A DNA stretch of 64,000 bases from an uncultured Saprospiraceae bacterium (GCA_943788055.1 CALSOU010000008.1:1-64000), one strand, 5' to 3'; shown: positions 38,518 to 50,062, numbered from the stretch's first letter. Program-made: numbers and translations. The notes: a model not told the origin generated them from the letters alone.

Positions 38518-38546
38518 AAGGAGATGTAAAATACATCTCCTTTTTT
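38518..38546 (+). terminator. Rho-independent terminator of the coiled-coil operon
   Basis: A perfect 11-bp stem, AAGGAGATGTA and TACATCTCCTT, with a 3-base loop, running into TTTTTT. It is 25 bases after the stop codon at 38493. Confidence 0.88.
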
Positions 38547-38582
38547 ATTGCAACTATCCGATAAATCAAATGTTATCAGCTT

Positions 38583-39266
38583 ATGAAATATTTTCTGACC
38601 ACAATCATCTTGATTATGTCAATCTCGTCCCAAGCTCAAGACCAAAACGAAACTAAACTCATTTACGTAGGTGACCCAATGTGTTCATGGTGTTATGGGT
38701 TTTCTCCAGAATTTAGCAAAGTAATAAACGATTTAGACGAAGGCATACAGCTTGAAATTGTGATGGGAGGTCTAAGACCTTATAATCAAGAAAAGATGAC
38801 TGATTTAAAGTCATTTTTGACCGAGCATTGGGAAGAAGTTCACGAGCGCTCCGGTCAAGAATTTCAATATGGTATTCTAGATGATTCTTCTATAGCATAT
38901 GATACAGAACCTAGCTGCAGAGCAGTAGCTGTTATGTTAGATATAGCACCAGAGCATGGATGGTCATATTTTCAGAATGTCCAGAAAGCATTCTATTACG
39001 ACAACAAAAATCCGCAAGATCCCAAGACATTCATAGATTTAGCAAGTAAGGTTGAAGGTATTGACGCAAGTGAATTTGAACGAAAGTTCACTTCTCAACA
39101 ATATAAAGATAGAGTTAAAGAACATTTTCAAATGGCAAGAAACTTGGGCGTTAGCAGTTTCCCAACTGTCGTTCTTAAAAATGGAGAATCGTACAACCTA
39201 ATTGCACAAGGCTATGCAGAGACCGATCAAGTTCAAAGCCAAATTGCAAAAGCTTTATCGCAATAG
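38583..39266 (+). CDS. Exported DsbA-family (FrnE-like) thiol oxidoreductase
   Basis: A 227-residue protein with a signal peptide (MKYFLTTIILIMSISSQAQ). The thioredoxin-fold active site is C34-S-W-C37 in GDPMCSWCYGFSPEF, and the cis-proline loop is VSSFPTVVLKNG. The long helical insert and the DPMCSWC context match the FrnE/DsbA oxidoreductase group rather than classical DsbA. It is likely periplasmic, forming or reshuffling disulfides. Monocistronic; the coiled-coil operon terminator lies just upstream. Confidence 0.85.
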   Translation: MKYFLTTIILIMSISSQAQDQNETKLIYVGDPMCSWCYGFSPEFSKVINDLDEGIQLEIVMGGLRPYNQEKMTDLKSFLTEHWEEVHERSGQEFQYGILDDSSIAYDTEPSCRAVAVMLDIAPEHGWSYFQNVQKAFYYDNKNPQDPKTFIDLASKVEGIDASEFERKFTSQQYKDRVKEHFQMARNLGVSSFPTVVLKNGESYNLIAQGYAETDQVQSQIAKALSQ

Positions 39267-41830
<2,564 letters not shown>

Positions 41831-41848
41831 TTAGTCCGATCTACTGAC

Positions 41849-41886
41849 AAAAAAGCCAGCTGATTTATCAATCAACTGGCTTTTTT
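41849..41886 (+). terminator. Rho-independent terminator of icd
   Basis: AAAAGCCAGCTGATT pairs with AATCAACTGGCTTTT (one G-U pair) across TATC and ends in TTTTTT. The A-run on the other side would also let it serve the converging fasciclin gene. Confidence 0.88.
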
Positions 41887-41936
41887 ATGCAACCGCTTGT
41901 CAAAACGGTAAACTAATTTGTTTGTCGTATTACATT

Positions 41937-42890
41937 TTATGGTAAAAGTACAGTGTCAATAGCGTGGATCACACCATTTGTACCTTGAACATCTGTCAAG
42001 ATGATATCTACAGATTGACCGCTCGTAGTAGATAATTTCGCTCCGTCTGAAAGATCAATTGTTAAGTCAGATCCACCAAGTGTTGTTACCGCAGCACCAT
42101 CAGTTAATTGATCAGCCTGTACATTTGCATTTTGAATAACGTGGTAATTTAATACAGCTTCTAAAGTTGCAACCGGAATATCATCCAATGTTGACCAATC
42201 TGGATTACTATCTAGTAGGTCAATAAATGCTTGATCTGTTGGAGCAAACACTGTAAAAGGACCTGGATTTTGCAAAATAGTCGCATACATTGTATTTAGG
42301 TCAGCTCTTGTAAGAGCTGCTACTAAAATAGAGAAGTTCGAAGGATTGTTGATCGCCAATGTTACAACATTTGGTGGCAACATAACCTCATCGATAATAT
42401 GTACAACTCCATTTGTTGTTTCAACATCTGTAGTTACTGGTTCTGCAGTACCATTAAATTTCACTCCACCTGTTACGTCGATTTGAAGAACTACTGGCTC
42501 ATCGTTTGGTCCAACAGAATTTGTCGTAACATACGAATCTGTTAAATCAGCTGCTTTAATTGATCCACCTAGAACGTGAAATAACAATACACTTGTTAAA
42601 GTTGCTTTGTCTATATCTTCCACTGTATTCCAATCTGGGTTAGAATCTAGCAATGTTTGGAAAGCAGTGTTTGTTGGTGCAAAAACTGTAAATGGTCCAT
42701 CTCCGTTCAACACGTCTACTAAATCAGCTGCAACTAGTGCGTCTACAAGCATACTCAAGTTGTCAGCCCCTTGTGCCGTCTCAACAATGTTTACCATCTC
42801 TGGTTCTGGATCTGGATCTTCCTCACAAGAAGTAAATGTAAAAATTCCCATGAAGGCTAGACCTAAAAGAATAAAATTCAGATTTTTCAT
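41937..42890 (-). CDS. Lipoprotein with two fasciclin (FAS1) domains
   Basis: With the start at 42890 (MKNLNFILLGLAFMGIFTFTSC) the protein has a clear lipoprotein signal and 317 residues; the frame extends 10 codons further up. An acidic linker (EEDPDPEPE) is followed by two FAS1 domains, about 30-165 and 175-317. Each has the H1 motif (DGPFTVFAPTNTAF; PGPFTVFAPTDQAF) and the H2 motif ending NGVVHIIDEVMLPP / NGVIHAIDTVLLP. FAS1 domains mediate cell-surface adhesion. It sits convergent to icd. Confidence 0.92.
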   Translation of the reverse strand: MKNLNFILLGLAFMGIFTFTSCEEDPDPEPEMVNIVETAQGADNLSMLVDALVAADLVDVLNGDGPFTVFAPTNTAFQTLLDSNPDWNTVEDIDKATLTSVLLFHVLGGSIKAADLTDSYVTTNSVGPNDEPVVLQIDVTGGVKFNGTAEPVTTDVETTNGVVHIIDEVMLPPNVVTLAINNPSNFSILVAALTRADLNTMYATILQNPGPFTVFAPTDQAFIDLLDSNPDWSTLDDIPVATLEAVLNYHVIQNANVQADQLTDGAAVTTLGGSDLTIDLSDGAKLSTTSGQSVDIILTDVQGTNGVIHAIDTVLLP

Positions 42891-42952
42891 ACTATTAATT
42901 TGTTTGTTATTATGAATCAATTCAATCGTAACGAACTAAATCAAAGTATTGT

Positions 42953-43309
42953 TTAAGTATTCTTGTAAAAAGATAAACATTTTGACGAGCGGGAATTGTG
43001 CTGTAGACCTGAATCCTTTACTGAGTATTGATGTGGAGTGAAACCGACGATCTCTTTAAAAACGTGATTAAGTGTAGCCTTTGAATTAAATGCTGCTTTC
43101 ATTGCTATTCCAAGAAGTGATAATTTTTGATGTTCACCAGCGTCAATAGCTGCACATTCAAAGTCGTAAATTTCTTTACGATACACTTCTTTTCTTGAAT
43201 ATTCCCATTTCCATTTACCGTTTTTTTGGGCTACAGCCTGATATCCAAAACATAATAAAACCCCTAAAGTGATAATTTTTGCAAAAGATAACAAAGTTTG
43301 CATTGTCAT
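42953..43309 (-). pseudogene. Chimeric remnant: signal-peptide start fused to the end of an AraC-type regulator
   Basis: The 118-codon frame opens with a secretion signal (LLSFAKIITLGVLLCFGYQAVAQ), but residues from about 47 are the second half of an AraC HTH domain: YDFE, HQKLSLLGIAMKAAFNSKAT, LNHVFKEIVGFTPHQY. A DNA-binding domain would not follow a cleavable signal peptide. The first HTH helix and any sensor domain are missing. The simplest reading is a deletion that joined the 5' end of an exported-protein gene to the 3' end of an araC-family gene. Confidence 0.6.
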
Positions 43310-43390
43310 AATCTGATTTTTTAGTTCTTCAATTTAATACAGAAGTAAAAGTACCTTCCATAGTTCATTTCAAAATCTCAAGCTATCTTT

Positions 43391-43418
43391 TGAGACGTCT
43401 CATTATGTCATATGAGAC
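43391..43418. promoter_or_regulatory. Palindromic operator-like site
   Basis: TGAGACGTCTCA (43391-43402) is a perfect 12-base palindrome, and the half site ATGAGAC recurs at 43412-43418, so three TGAGAC half sites lie within 28 bases. It is about 80 bases upstream of the AraC remnant and upstream of dus. It may be a leftover operator of the lost regulator. No protein assigned. Confidence 0.35.
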
Positions 43419-43555
43419 CTGAAAGCGGCTATTTTTTTAAATAGAACCGCATGAGAGTAATGAAATAAATGAGGGTTTAAGAGTATCAGTTGACAAATGG
43501 ACTACGGATTGAGAATAATATCGACTCTGAGTAAAACAGACTAAATCCATTTTTA

Positions 43556-43563
43556 TAATTTTG
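43556..43563 (+). promoter_or_regulatory. -7 promoter box just before dus
   Basis: TAATTTTG ends 4 bases before the ancestral ATG of dus at 43568, the same spacing as at kdsA, which predicts a leaderless mRNA. Confidence 0.45.
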
Positions 43564-43622
43564 TAGCATGGTAAAAATTGATACAATACCTTTAGAGCGA
43601 TTTCCCCTTACTACTTGCACCA

Positions 43623-44567
43623 ATGGAAGATGTAAGTGATCCTCCATTTCGTGCTCTCTGCAAGGAAAACGGATGTGATATGATGTATACGGAATTCATT
43701 TCTGTGGAAGGTTTGATTCGAGATGCAACCAAAAGCCTACAAAAACTAGACATTTACGACTACGAACGTCCCATTGGAATACAAATATTCGGAGCGGAAC
43801 TAGACTCAATGATGCGTGCTGCAGAAATTGTGGAAGAGGCCCAGCCTGAGGTTCTAGATATTAATTTTGGCTGCCCTGTAAAAAAAGTCGTCTGTAAAAT
43901 GGCTGGAGCCGGAATACTTCAAGATCTTGACAGAATGGTTAAGTTGACAAAGGCAGTTGTTGATAGTACCAATTTACCCGTCACGGTAAAGACAAGACTC
44001 GGTTGGGACGATAACACAAAATTCATAGAAGAAGTAGCTGAAAGATTACAAGATGTAGGGATTAAGGCGCTTTCGATTCATGGACGTACTCGTAAGCAGA
44101 TGTACAAAGGTGAAGCTGATTGGACCTTGATAGGTAAAATCAAGGAAAACCCTCGTGTTCATATTCCTATAATAGGAAATGGCGATATCGATTCCCCACA
44201 GAAAGCAGTCGAATACAAAAATAGGTACGGTGTTGATGGTATTATGATTGGTCGAGCTAGCATCGGAAATCCATGGATTTTTAGAGAAATTAAGCACTAC
44301 GTCAAAACTGGAGAAAGACTTGCTCCTCCAACAATCGATGAGCGGGTAGATACTTGTAAAAGACATCTCGAGTTTAGCTTAAAGTGGAAAGGAGAAAGAC
44401 TTGGTGTTGTTGAAATGCGGCGTCACTATACAAATTATTTCCGCGGATTTAGAGATGTGAAAAAATTCAGATCTCTTCTTGTCACGGAGGATTCCCCTGC
44501 TCCAATTTTTGAAACCCTTGAAATTTTGCGAGAGCACTATAACAGGGAACTTGTCACTGCACTTTAA
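43623..44567 (+). CDS. tRNA-dihydrouridine synthase (DusB-like), 5' end frameshifted
   Basis: A flavin-dependent enzyme that reduces uridine in tRNA. From the ATG at 43623 (MEDVSDPPFRALC) there are 314 residues with NFGCPVKKVVCKMAGAGIL (catalytic Cys in GCP), VKTRLGWDD, LSIHGRTRKQMYKGEADW, IGNGDI and IGRASIGNPWIF. The family N-terminus lies upstream in another frame: an ATG at 43568 reads MVKIDTIPLERFP, and one surplus base in the CCCC at 43604-43607 separates it from LLLAPMEDVSD. Starting at 43623 removes the first barrel strand (LAPM), so activity is doubtful if the sequence is right. The cca start follows 9 bases after the stop. Confidence 0.85.
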   Translation: MEDVSDPPFRALCKENGCDMMYTEFISVEGLIRDATKSLQKLDIYDYERPIGIQIFGAELDSMMRAAEIVEEAQPEVLDINFGCPVKKVVCKMAGAGILQDLDRMVKLTKAVVDSTNLPVTVKTRLGWDDNTKFIEEVAERLQDVGIKALSIHGRTRKQMYKGEADWTLIGKIKENPRVHIPIIGNGDIDSPQKAVEYKNRYGVDGIMIGRASIGNPWIFREIKHYVKTGERLAPPTIDERVDTCKRHLEFSLKWKGERLGVVEMRRHYTNYFRGFRDVKKFRSLLVTEDSPAPIFETLEILREHYNRELVTAL

Positions 44568-44576
44568 TTCGATTCA

Positions 44577-45989
44577 TTGCTCTTCAACATAGAACCTTAC
44601 GAACGCAAAATATTTAGTCTGATTAGCGAAGCTGCTGAAGAATTGGACTTCCCTACTTATGTAGTGGGTGGTTTCGTAAGAGATCGACTACTTGGCAGAA
44701 CTTCTAAAGATATAGATGTTGTCTGTGTTGGAAGCGGAATAGAATTGGCTACCAAACTGAGCGAGAAATTGCGACCTGCGCCACGACTAGTTGTATTTCA
44801 ACGTTTCGGCACTGCAATGTTAAAGCACAAGGAACTAGAAATTGAATTTGTAGGGGCTAGAAAAGAATCTTACAGGTCTGATAGTCGCAAACCCGCAGTC
44901 GAAAATGGCACCCTTGAGGACGATCTGAATCGACGTGATTTTACAATAAATGCACTGGCTGTAAGTCTAAATAAACACAATTTTGGCAGTTTAATTGATT
45001 CTTTTGGTGGTCTTGACGATCTGAATTCTAAAAGAATCGTAACTCCACTCGATCCAGGAAAGACCTTTTCGGATGATCCTCTACGTATGCTCCGCGCAAT
45101 TAGATTTTCATCGCAGCTAGACTTCGGGATTGACCCGCTTACACTTGAAGGTATCTCTCAATTCTCCAATCGACTAGTGATAGTATCTAAAGAACGGATC
45201 ACGACGGAAGTCAATAAGATCATCCTTTCTCGCAAACCTTCAAATGGATTTAAATTACTAGAAGAAACTGGTCTACTCAAGGAAATTCTACCCGAATTAA
45301 ATAATCTCAAAGGAATTGAGATCAAAGATAATATTGGGCACAAGGATAACTTTTATCACACATTAGAAGTTCTAGATAATTTAGCACAAGAATCCAATAA
45401 TCTGTGGTTAAGATGGGCTGCTATTTTACATGACATTGGTAAGGCTTCCGCCAAAAGGTTTCACAAGGATTCTGGATGGACATTTCATGGCCATGAAGTT
45501 ATCAGTACTAAATGGGTACCGAAAATCTTCAAGAGACTAAAATTACCTCTGGATCACAAAATGAAATATGTTCAGAAGATAGTTTCTCTGCACCATCGAC
45601 CTATTAGTTTAACAAAAGAGAACATATCAGATTCCGCGGTTCGCCGTTTACTGTTCGATGCTGGAGAGGATATCGACGATCTGATGACGCTCTGTAAAGC
45701 TGACATCACTTCCAAGAATGAATCCAAGAAAAAGCGATATCGAGAGAATTATGACGTGGTAAAAGTCAAATTAATAGAAATTGAAGAGAAAGATCATTTA
45801 AGAAATTGGCAGCCACCTGTGTCTGGTGCGATTATTATGGAGCATTTCAATATAAAACCAGGACGTTCTGTAGGAATTATTAAAACAGCTATTAGAGAGG
45901 CTATTTTAGATGGTATAATCGAAAATGATTATGATACAGCTTTCGCATATATGGAAAAAATAGCAGTCGATATTTTAGCTAAAGCATAA
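44577..45989 (+). CDS. cca: CCA-adding tRNA nucleotidyltransferase with HD domain
   Basis: A 470-residue enzyme. The class II polymerase-beta head domain has YVVGGFVRDRLLGRTSKDIDVVC (about 27-49) with the metal-binding DID, and RRDFTINALA near 119. The neck and body domains follow, then an HD phosphohydrolase domain (HTLEVLDNL, LRWAAILHDIGKA near 280, HHRP). It adds or repairs the 3' CCA of tRNAs. The start appears to be a TTG at 44577; no ATG fits before the conserved start. It probably forms an operon with dus, 9 bases upstream. Confidence 0.92.
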   Translation: MLFNIEPYERKIFSLISEAAEELDFPTYVVGGFVRDRLLGRTSKDIDVVCVGSGIELATKLSEKLRPAPRLVVFQRFGTAMLKHKELEIEFVGARKESYRSDSRKPAVENGTLEDDLNRRDFTINALAVSLNKHNFGSLIDSFGGLDDLNSKRIVTPLDPGKTFSDDPLRMLRAIRFSSQLDFGIDPLTLEGISQFSNRLVIVSKERITTEVNKIILSRKPSNGFKLLEETGLLKEILPELNNLKGIEIKDNIGHKDNFYHTLEVLDNLAQESNNLWLRWAAILHDIGKASAKRFHKDSGWTFHGHEVISTKWVPKIFKRLKLPLDHKMKYVQKIVSLHHRPISLTKENISDSAVRRLLFDAGEDIDDLMTLCKADITSKNESKKKRYRENYDVVKVKLIEIEEKDHLRNWQPPVSGAIIMEHFNIKPGRSVGIIKTAIREAILDGIIENDYDTAFAYMEKIAVDILAKA

Positions 45990-46070
45990 CACCTAAGCAG
46001 TTTGCGTTAGAAAACTAGTAAATGTTTGGTGTTAATTCTACTTCTGAACACTTCGCTAAACAAAGGACTA

Positions 46071-47072
46071 CTATCCTCCAATTGTGATCATACTTCGATT
46101 TTTTTCGTGAAGATTAGGCGTTTCTAACTTTTCTAATGTGTCCATTCCTCCGCGAACCTTAAATTTCGATTGCATCACCTTTTGAATGATAGGTCTCAGG
46201 TCCTGACCGTCGCGTAAGGGCGTCAATAAATCAGATTCAGTAGCTGAGAAGAGGCAATTTTTTATCCGTCCGTTTGCTGTTAGACGAATTCGATTACATG
46301 AATCACAAAAAGGATTAGTCACAGAGCTAATTATTGCAAAAGATCCTTTATGCTCTTTAATTTTGTAATTCTTCGAAGTATCATTGGGAGCATCCTTAAT
46401 ACGATCAACGCGTTCTATTCCGTAGGCCTCTTCTACAATCGCCATAATATCAGAATATGACACTAACTTTTGCTTATTCCAAGCATTTCCATCGAACGGC
46501 ATGAATTCTATGAATCGCACATTAATATCTATATCTCTTGTAAGGTTAATGAAGTCCACTATCTCATCATCATTTACCCCCTTTATAAGAACAACATTAA
46601 GCTTTATGCTAAAGCCTTCCTTGATCAAGAGATGGATATTGTGAAATACCTTTTCGAAATTATCTCTCCGAGTTAGGATCTTAAATTTTTCAGAATCCAA
46701 AGAATCTAAGCTAACATTAAGATTTAGTATACCACATTCCTTAAGCACCTGGATATACCTATCAATTATAACTGCATTTGTGGTCATCGACAATGCGACT
46801 GGTAGGGTAGCTAATTTCCGTAGTATGATTTCCACATCTTTGCGGACCAGTGGTTCTCCTCCCGTCAATCTTATTTTGGACACCCCGTGACTCACAAACA
46901 ACTTTGCAATGTCATAGATTTCATCAAAATTCATAATGTGAGATCTAGGAGATAATTGGATACCATCGGCTGGCATGCAATAGGTGCAGCGTAAATTGCA
47001 TAACTCTGTCAATGATATTCGTAGGTACGTGTGCTGTCTACCAAAGGTATCTTTCAATATTTCTGCGTTCAT
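46071..47072 (-). CDS. moaA: GTP 3',8-cyclase, molybdenum cofactor step 1
   Basis: A 333-residue radical-SAM enzyme. The SAM cluster cysteines are C25, C29 and C32 (CNLRCTYC). A second cluster lies near residues 255-275 (NPFCDSCNRIRLTANGRIKNC), and the C-terminus ends in the conserved Gly-Gly. It rearranges GTP to the precursor that MoaC turns into cyclic pyranopterin monophosphate. Last gene of the cofactor operon, 5 bases after moaCB. Confidence 0.96.
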   Translation of the reverse strand: MNAEILKDTFGRQHTYLRISLTELCNLRCTYCMPADGIQLSPRSHIMNFDEIYDIAKLFVSHGVSKIRLTGGEPLVRKDVEIILRKLATLPVALSMTTNAVIIDRYIQVLKECGILNLNVSLDSLDSEKFKILTRRDNFEKVFHNIHLLIKEGFSIKLNVVLIKGVNDDEIVDFINLTRDIDINVRFIEFMPFDGNAWNKQKLVSYSDIMAIVEEAYGIERVDRIKDAPNDTSKNYKIKEHKGSFAIISSVTNPFCDSCNRIRLTANGRIKNCLFSATESDLLTPLRDGQDLRPIIQKVMQSKFKVRGGMDTLEKLETPNLHEKNRSMITIGG

Positions 47073-47077
47073 ATCAA

Positions 47078-47989
47078 TTAGTCGTGTTGCGCTCCTTTTA
47101 GAATTTCGAAAACCTGTAGTACCGAAGGAAAAATTGCTTCCATGGATTCTTTTGCCCCGTTTCTTGAACCTGGTAATGCAAGTAATAGTGTATTCTTACT
47201 AGTTCCTGCGATACTTCTAGACAACATGGCATAAGGTGTACGGTCTTGTCCGTAGCTTCTAATAACTTCCTCTATTCCAGGAATTCTCCGATCGATTATT
47301 TCATCCAAAGATTCTGGTGTGACATCTCGTTTTGACAATCCTGTCCCTCCAGTAAATATGACTAAATCGACACCTTGTTTAACGTATTTTTTAGCAACTT
47401 TTTGAATATGACCTTTTTCATCTGGGATGACAATGTAATCAGCGATGTTGACATGACTGACCTCCAATTTGTCAATAATTGCTTTTCCAGCTCGATCTTC
47501 TTTTAAACCTGCAGAAATTGTATCAGAGCAAACTACCACTGCAGCACTTAAGTTTTTTTCAAGACGATGGTTACTATCTGATTTCCCACCTCTCTTTTCA
47601 AGTAACTTGATTGAGTGAATCTCAATACCTTTATCAATAGGCTTCAACATATCATACATATTTAACGCTACAACTGATGCACTATGCATTGCTTCAACTT
47701 CAACTCCAGTTTTATAAATCGTTTTAATAGTGCAAATAACTCTAATGTCCAGTTCGTTAATTTCATATTCTATGCCTGTATATTCAATCGGGAGTGGATG
47801 ACAATCGGGAAGGAGATCCGGAGTTTTCTTTGCGGCTAGTAAACCAGCTGCTTTACTCATTGCAAAAACATTACCTTTCGGCACCGTATCATTCTTGATT
47901 GCCTCTATAGTTTCTTTCTTGCTCACCTTCACAATCGCTTGAGCTGTTGCGATTCGAAGTGTATTTTGTTTATGTGTAATGTCGACCAT
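47078..47989 (-). CDS. moaCB: Bifunctional MoaC/MoaB (Mog-like) fusion
   Basis: A 303-residue fusion. Residues about 1-150 are MoaC (MVDITHKQNTLRIATAQAIV, LLPDCHPLPIEYTGIEYE, VEVEAMHSASVVALNMYDM), cyclic pyranopterin monophosphate synthase. Residues about 155-303 are MoaB/Mog (VVVCSDTISAGLKEDRAGKAI, IFTGGTGLSKRDVTPE, LLLALPGSRNGAKESME), which adenylates molybdopterin. The fusion is known in Bacteroidota. Because the Mog half prepares MPT-AMP for MoeA, the broken moeA upstream removes its natural partner in this cluster. Confidence 0.95.
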   Translation of the reverse strand: MVDITHKQNTLRIATAQAIVKVSKKETIEAIKNDTVPKGNVFAMSKAAGLLAAKKTPDLLPDCHPLPIEYTGIEYEINELDIRVICTIKTIYKTGVEVEAMHSASVVALNMYDMLKPIDKGIEIHSIKLLEKRGGKSDSNHRLEKNLSAAVVVCSDTISAGLKEDRAGKAIIDKLEVSHVNIADYIVIPDEKGHIQKVAKKYVKQGVDLVIFTGGTGLSKRDVTPESLDEIIDRRIPGIEEVIRSYGQDRTPYAMLSRSIAGTSKNTLLLALPGSRNGAKESMEAIFPSVLQVFEILKGAQHD

Positions 47990-48071
47990 GTGTCATTTTT
48001 CTGTTAAGCCAAGTAGCTTTAATTTTAAAGATTCATCAGTTGAGGATTCTTATATATCAAACTGCTATATT

Positions 48072-48515
48072 TTACTGGTTCACTTTCCATTGATGTGTAG
48101 TATCTTCGAATATCTCTTTTCCAAAAATGGGTACTTTTGCTTTTATCTCTTCCACAACAAATTCTAAAGCTTTAAACACTTGTTTCCGTCGAGGTGATGA
48201 GACAAAAACAAACAAGCATATTTCTCCAGCTGAAACCAACCCTATACTATGGTAAATATGCATACAGGTCAAGTCAAACTTCTCGAAAGTTTCTTCTCGG
48301 ATTTCATGAAAGGTGATATTCGCCATCTCTACATGTGCGGTATATTCAATGGCTTCTACCTGCTTTCCATCGAGTTCATCCGCTCGTACCTGGCCGAGAA
48401 AAATATTGTGGGCTCCAATATTTGTTTTCACTTGATGTTTTGCTATCGAATTCGCAATGAATTCTGAAGAAATAGCGCCTTCTCTGAATACGTTTTTTAT
48501 CTTTTTATCCATCAT
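48072..48515 (-). CDS. moaE: Molybdopterin synthase catalytic subunit
   Basis: A 147-residue large subunit of MPT synthase. GAHNIFLGQVRADELDGKQVEAIEYTAHVEMA, HIYHSIGLVSAGEICLFVFVSSPRRKQVF and VPIFGKEIFED match MoaE, including the active-site lysines near the end (KVPIFGKE). It receives sulfur from the MoaD thiocarboxylate to make molybdopterin. It overlaps the moeB stop by 11 bases, so translation is coupled. Confidence 0.94.
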   Translation of the reverse strand: MMDKKIKNVFREGAISSEFIANSIAKHQVKTNIGAHNIFLGQVRADELDGKQVEAIEYTAHVEMANITFHEIREETFEKFDLTCMHIYHSIGLVSAGEICLFVFVSSPRRKQVFKALEFVVEEIKAKVPIFGKEIFEDTTHQWKVNQ

Positions 48516-49599
48516 TGTCTATCTTGTTAAGTTTTATTAGTCCGTATGCTCCTTCTCTTAAACTAAGTGTATTATTTATATTGTGTTTTCGTAATAAATC
48601 AACTGCTTTCTTACTCCTTAATCCTTGTTGGCAAAACAAAATGACTGTTCGATCACGCGAAATCTCATCCAATCGACTTTCTAGCTCTCTGAATGGAACC
48701 GTCAAACCCATATAATTTTGGATTTTAGGCTCTTCATTTGGTTCTCTCACATCAACTAATTGCACGGTGTCGATATCTTTCAAGTCTCTAAATGATATCT
48801 CATTTTTACTCATACTAGGTCCTGATGACCTACCCCCCTCTAAAACGAGACTTGATTTCTTGGTAATCCGTTCAATCTCGCTTTTTGATTTTGAAAATTT
48901 CAAAATCTGTATTTCTGCTGACTTAGCATTATAACATAACAGTTCTCCAGAAAGAACACCTTTGAATTTTAGCACAATCTTTAGAACCTCGTTAGCTTGC
49001 ATTGTCCCAATAATTCCAGACAATACTCCCAGGACTCCTATTACAGAGCAATTTGGGATAGTTTCTTTCTCAGGTAGACTTGGAAACAAGCATCTGTAAC
49101 TTGGACCATTTTCGAAGTTGAAAACTGATACTTGTCCCTCAAATTTATAAATCGCCCCATAAACCACCGGCTTGCTTTCTATGACAGATGCGTCATTAAT
49201 AATGTAGCGTGTCTCAAAATTATCGGTACAGTCAACAACAATATCGTAGTCTCTTAGTAATTGCAATGAATTATACTCATCGAATTTGTCAGTATAGGTT
49301 TCAATCTGAATGGTTGGATTTAGATCCAATAAACGAGATTTTGCCGCAAGAGCTTTATTTTGACCTAAAGAGGAAACTCCGAATAATATCTGTCTTTGCA
49401 GGTTTGACTCTTCCACAACATCAAAATCTACGATACCAAGGGTTCCTATGCCTGCCGCAGCGAGATATTGCAAGACAGGACAGCCTAAACCCCCAGCGCC
49501 AATAACCAGTACTTTAGCTCTAGAAATTCTGTCTTGACCCTCCTGACCAATTTCCGATAATATAATTTGTCTGTTATACCTACTCATAATTTTAGCCAC
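48505..49599 (-). CDS. moeB: MoaD-activating adenylyltransferase with rhodanese domain
   Basis: A 364-residue E1-like enzyme. The ATP site is GAGGLGCPVLQYLAAAGIG (about 34-52) with DFDVVEESNLQRQ, and the DCTDNFETRY loop is at about 118-127. A C-terminal rhodanese domain (about 265-364) has its active Cys in ILFCQQGLRSKKAV. It adenylates the MoaD C-terminus and probably feeds sulfur to it. Only some of the usual zinc-binding cysteines are visible. Start at 49599 overlaps moaD by 8 bases; M5 at 49587 would leave a 4-base gap. Confidence 0.92.
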   Translation of the reverse strand: MAKIMSRYNRQIILSEIGQEGQDRISRAKVLVIGAGGLGCPVLQYLAAAGIGTLGIVDFDVVEESNLQRQILFGVSSLGQNKALAAKSRLLDLNPTIQIETYTDKFDEYNSLQLLRDYDIVVDCTDNFETRYIINDASVIESKPVVYGAIYKFEGQVSVFNFENGPSYRCLFPSLPEKETIPNCSVIGVLGVLSGIIGTMQANEVLKIVLKFKGVLSGELLCYNAKSAEIQILKFSKSKSEIERITKKSSLVLEGGRSSGPSMSKNEISFRDLKDIDTVQLVDVREPNEEPKIQNYMGLTVPFRELESRLDEISRDRTVILFCQQGLRSKKAVDLLRKHNINNTLSLREGAYGLIKLNKIDNDG

Positions 49600-49825
49600 C
49601 AGAAAAAGGAGGTAATAATGCGATTTCAGATGATGTAATTTTGTTTCCCAAGTCTATAATTTGATTATACTGCGCAACCTTGATATCTTTTGTCGCGAAA
49701 CTTGGGTACTTCTGGATTAGAAAGTGTAGCAAATCTGCACCTGTTGTTCCATCAAAATTCAGCAACTCCTCATCGCATTGACTGATTTCAGCTAGCATAC
49801 CATAATACTTAATCTGTAACTCCAT
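49592..49825 (-). CDS. moaD: Molybdopterin synthase sulfur carrier subunit
   Basis: A 77-residue ubiquitin-fold protein ending in the required Gly-Gly (LLPPFSGG). The body (YYGMLAEISQCDEELLNFDG, DLLHFLIQKYP, IALLPPFSGG) matches MoaD. The C-terminal glycine is adenylated by the adjacent MoeB and becomes the sulfur-donating thiocarboxylate. A 237-base AT-rich gap separates it from tauE upstream. Confidence 0.93.
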   Translation of the reverse strand: MELQIKYYGMLAEISQCDEELLNFDGTTGADLLHFLIQKYPSFATKDIKVAQYNQIIDLGNKITSSEIALLPPFSGG

Positions 49826-50062
49826 ATTTATAGTTTTAAGGTGCTCTCTTTCTAAAAAATATTCTTAACACCTCTTTATTTAAGTTTTTTAATTGCTTCT
49901 TCCTCCAATTAAAAAACCTATTGTATTACTTTCTATTTGTATTATCAACAGATTCTAGCATCTGCATTCAGAAAAAGCAACATATCTAGAATCAACAAAA
50001 GTGTCTATTTATATGTGTCGTTAAGGCCTCCCGTTTTATATCTAGTTCAATGTTCATCGCAA

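Noticed and set aside
49826-50062. Possible regulatory RNA between moaD and tauE
   Set aside because: The only pairing found is made of A-T tracts; nothing matches a molybdenum cofactor riboswitch or a convincing terminator.
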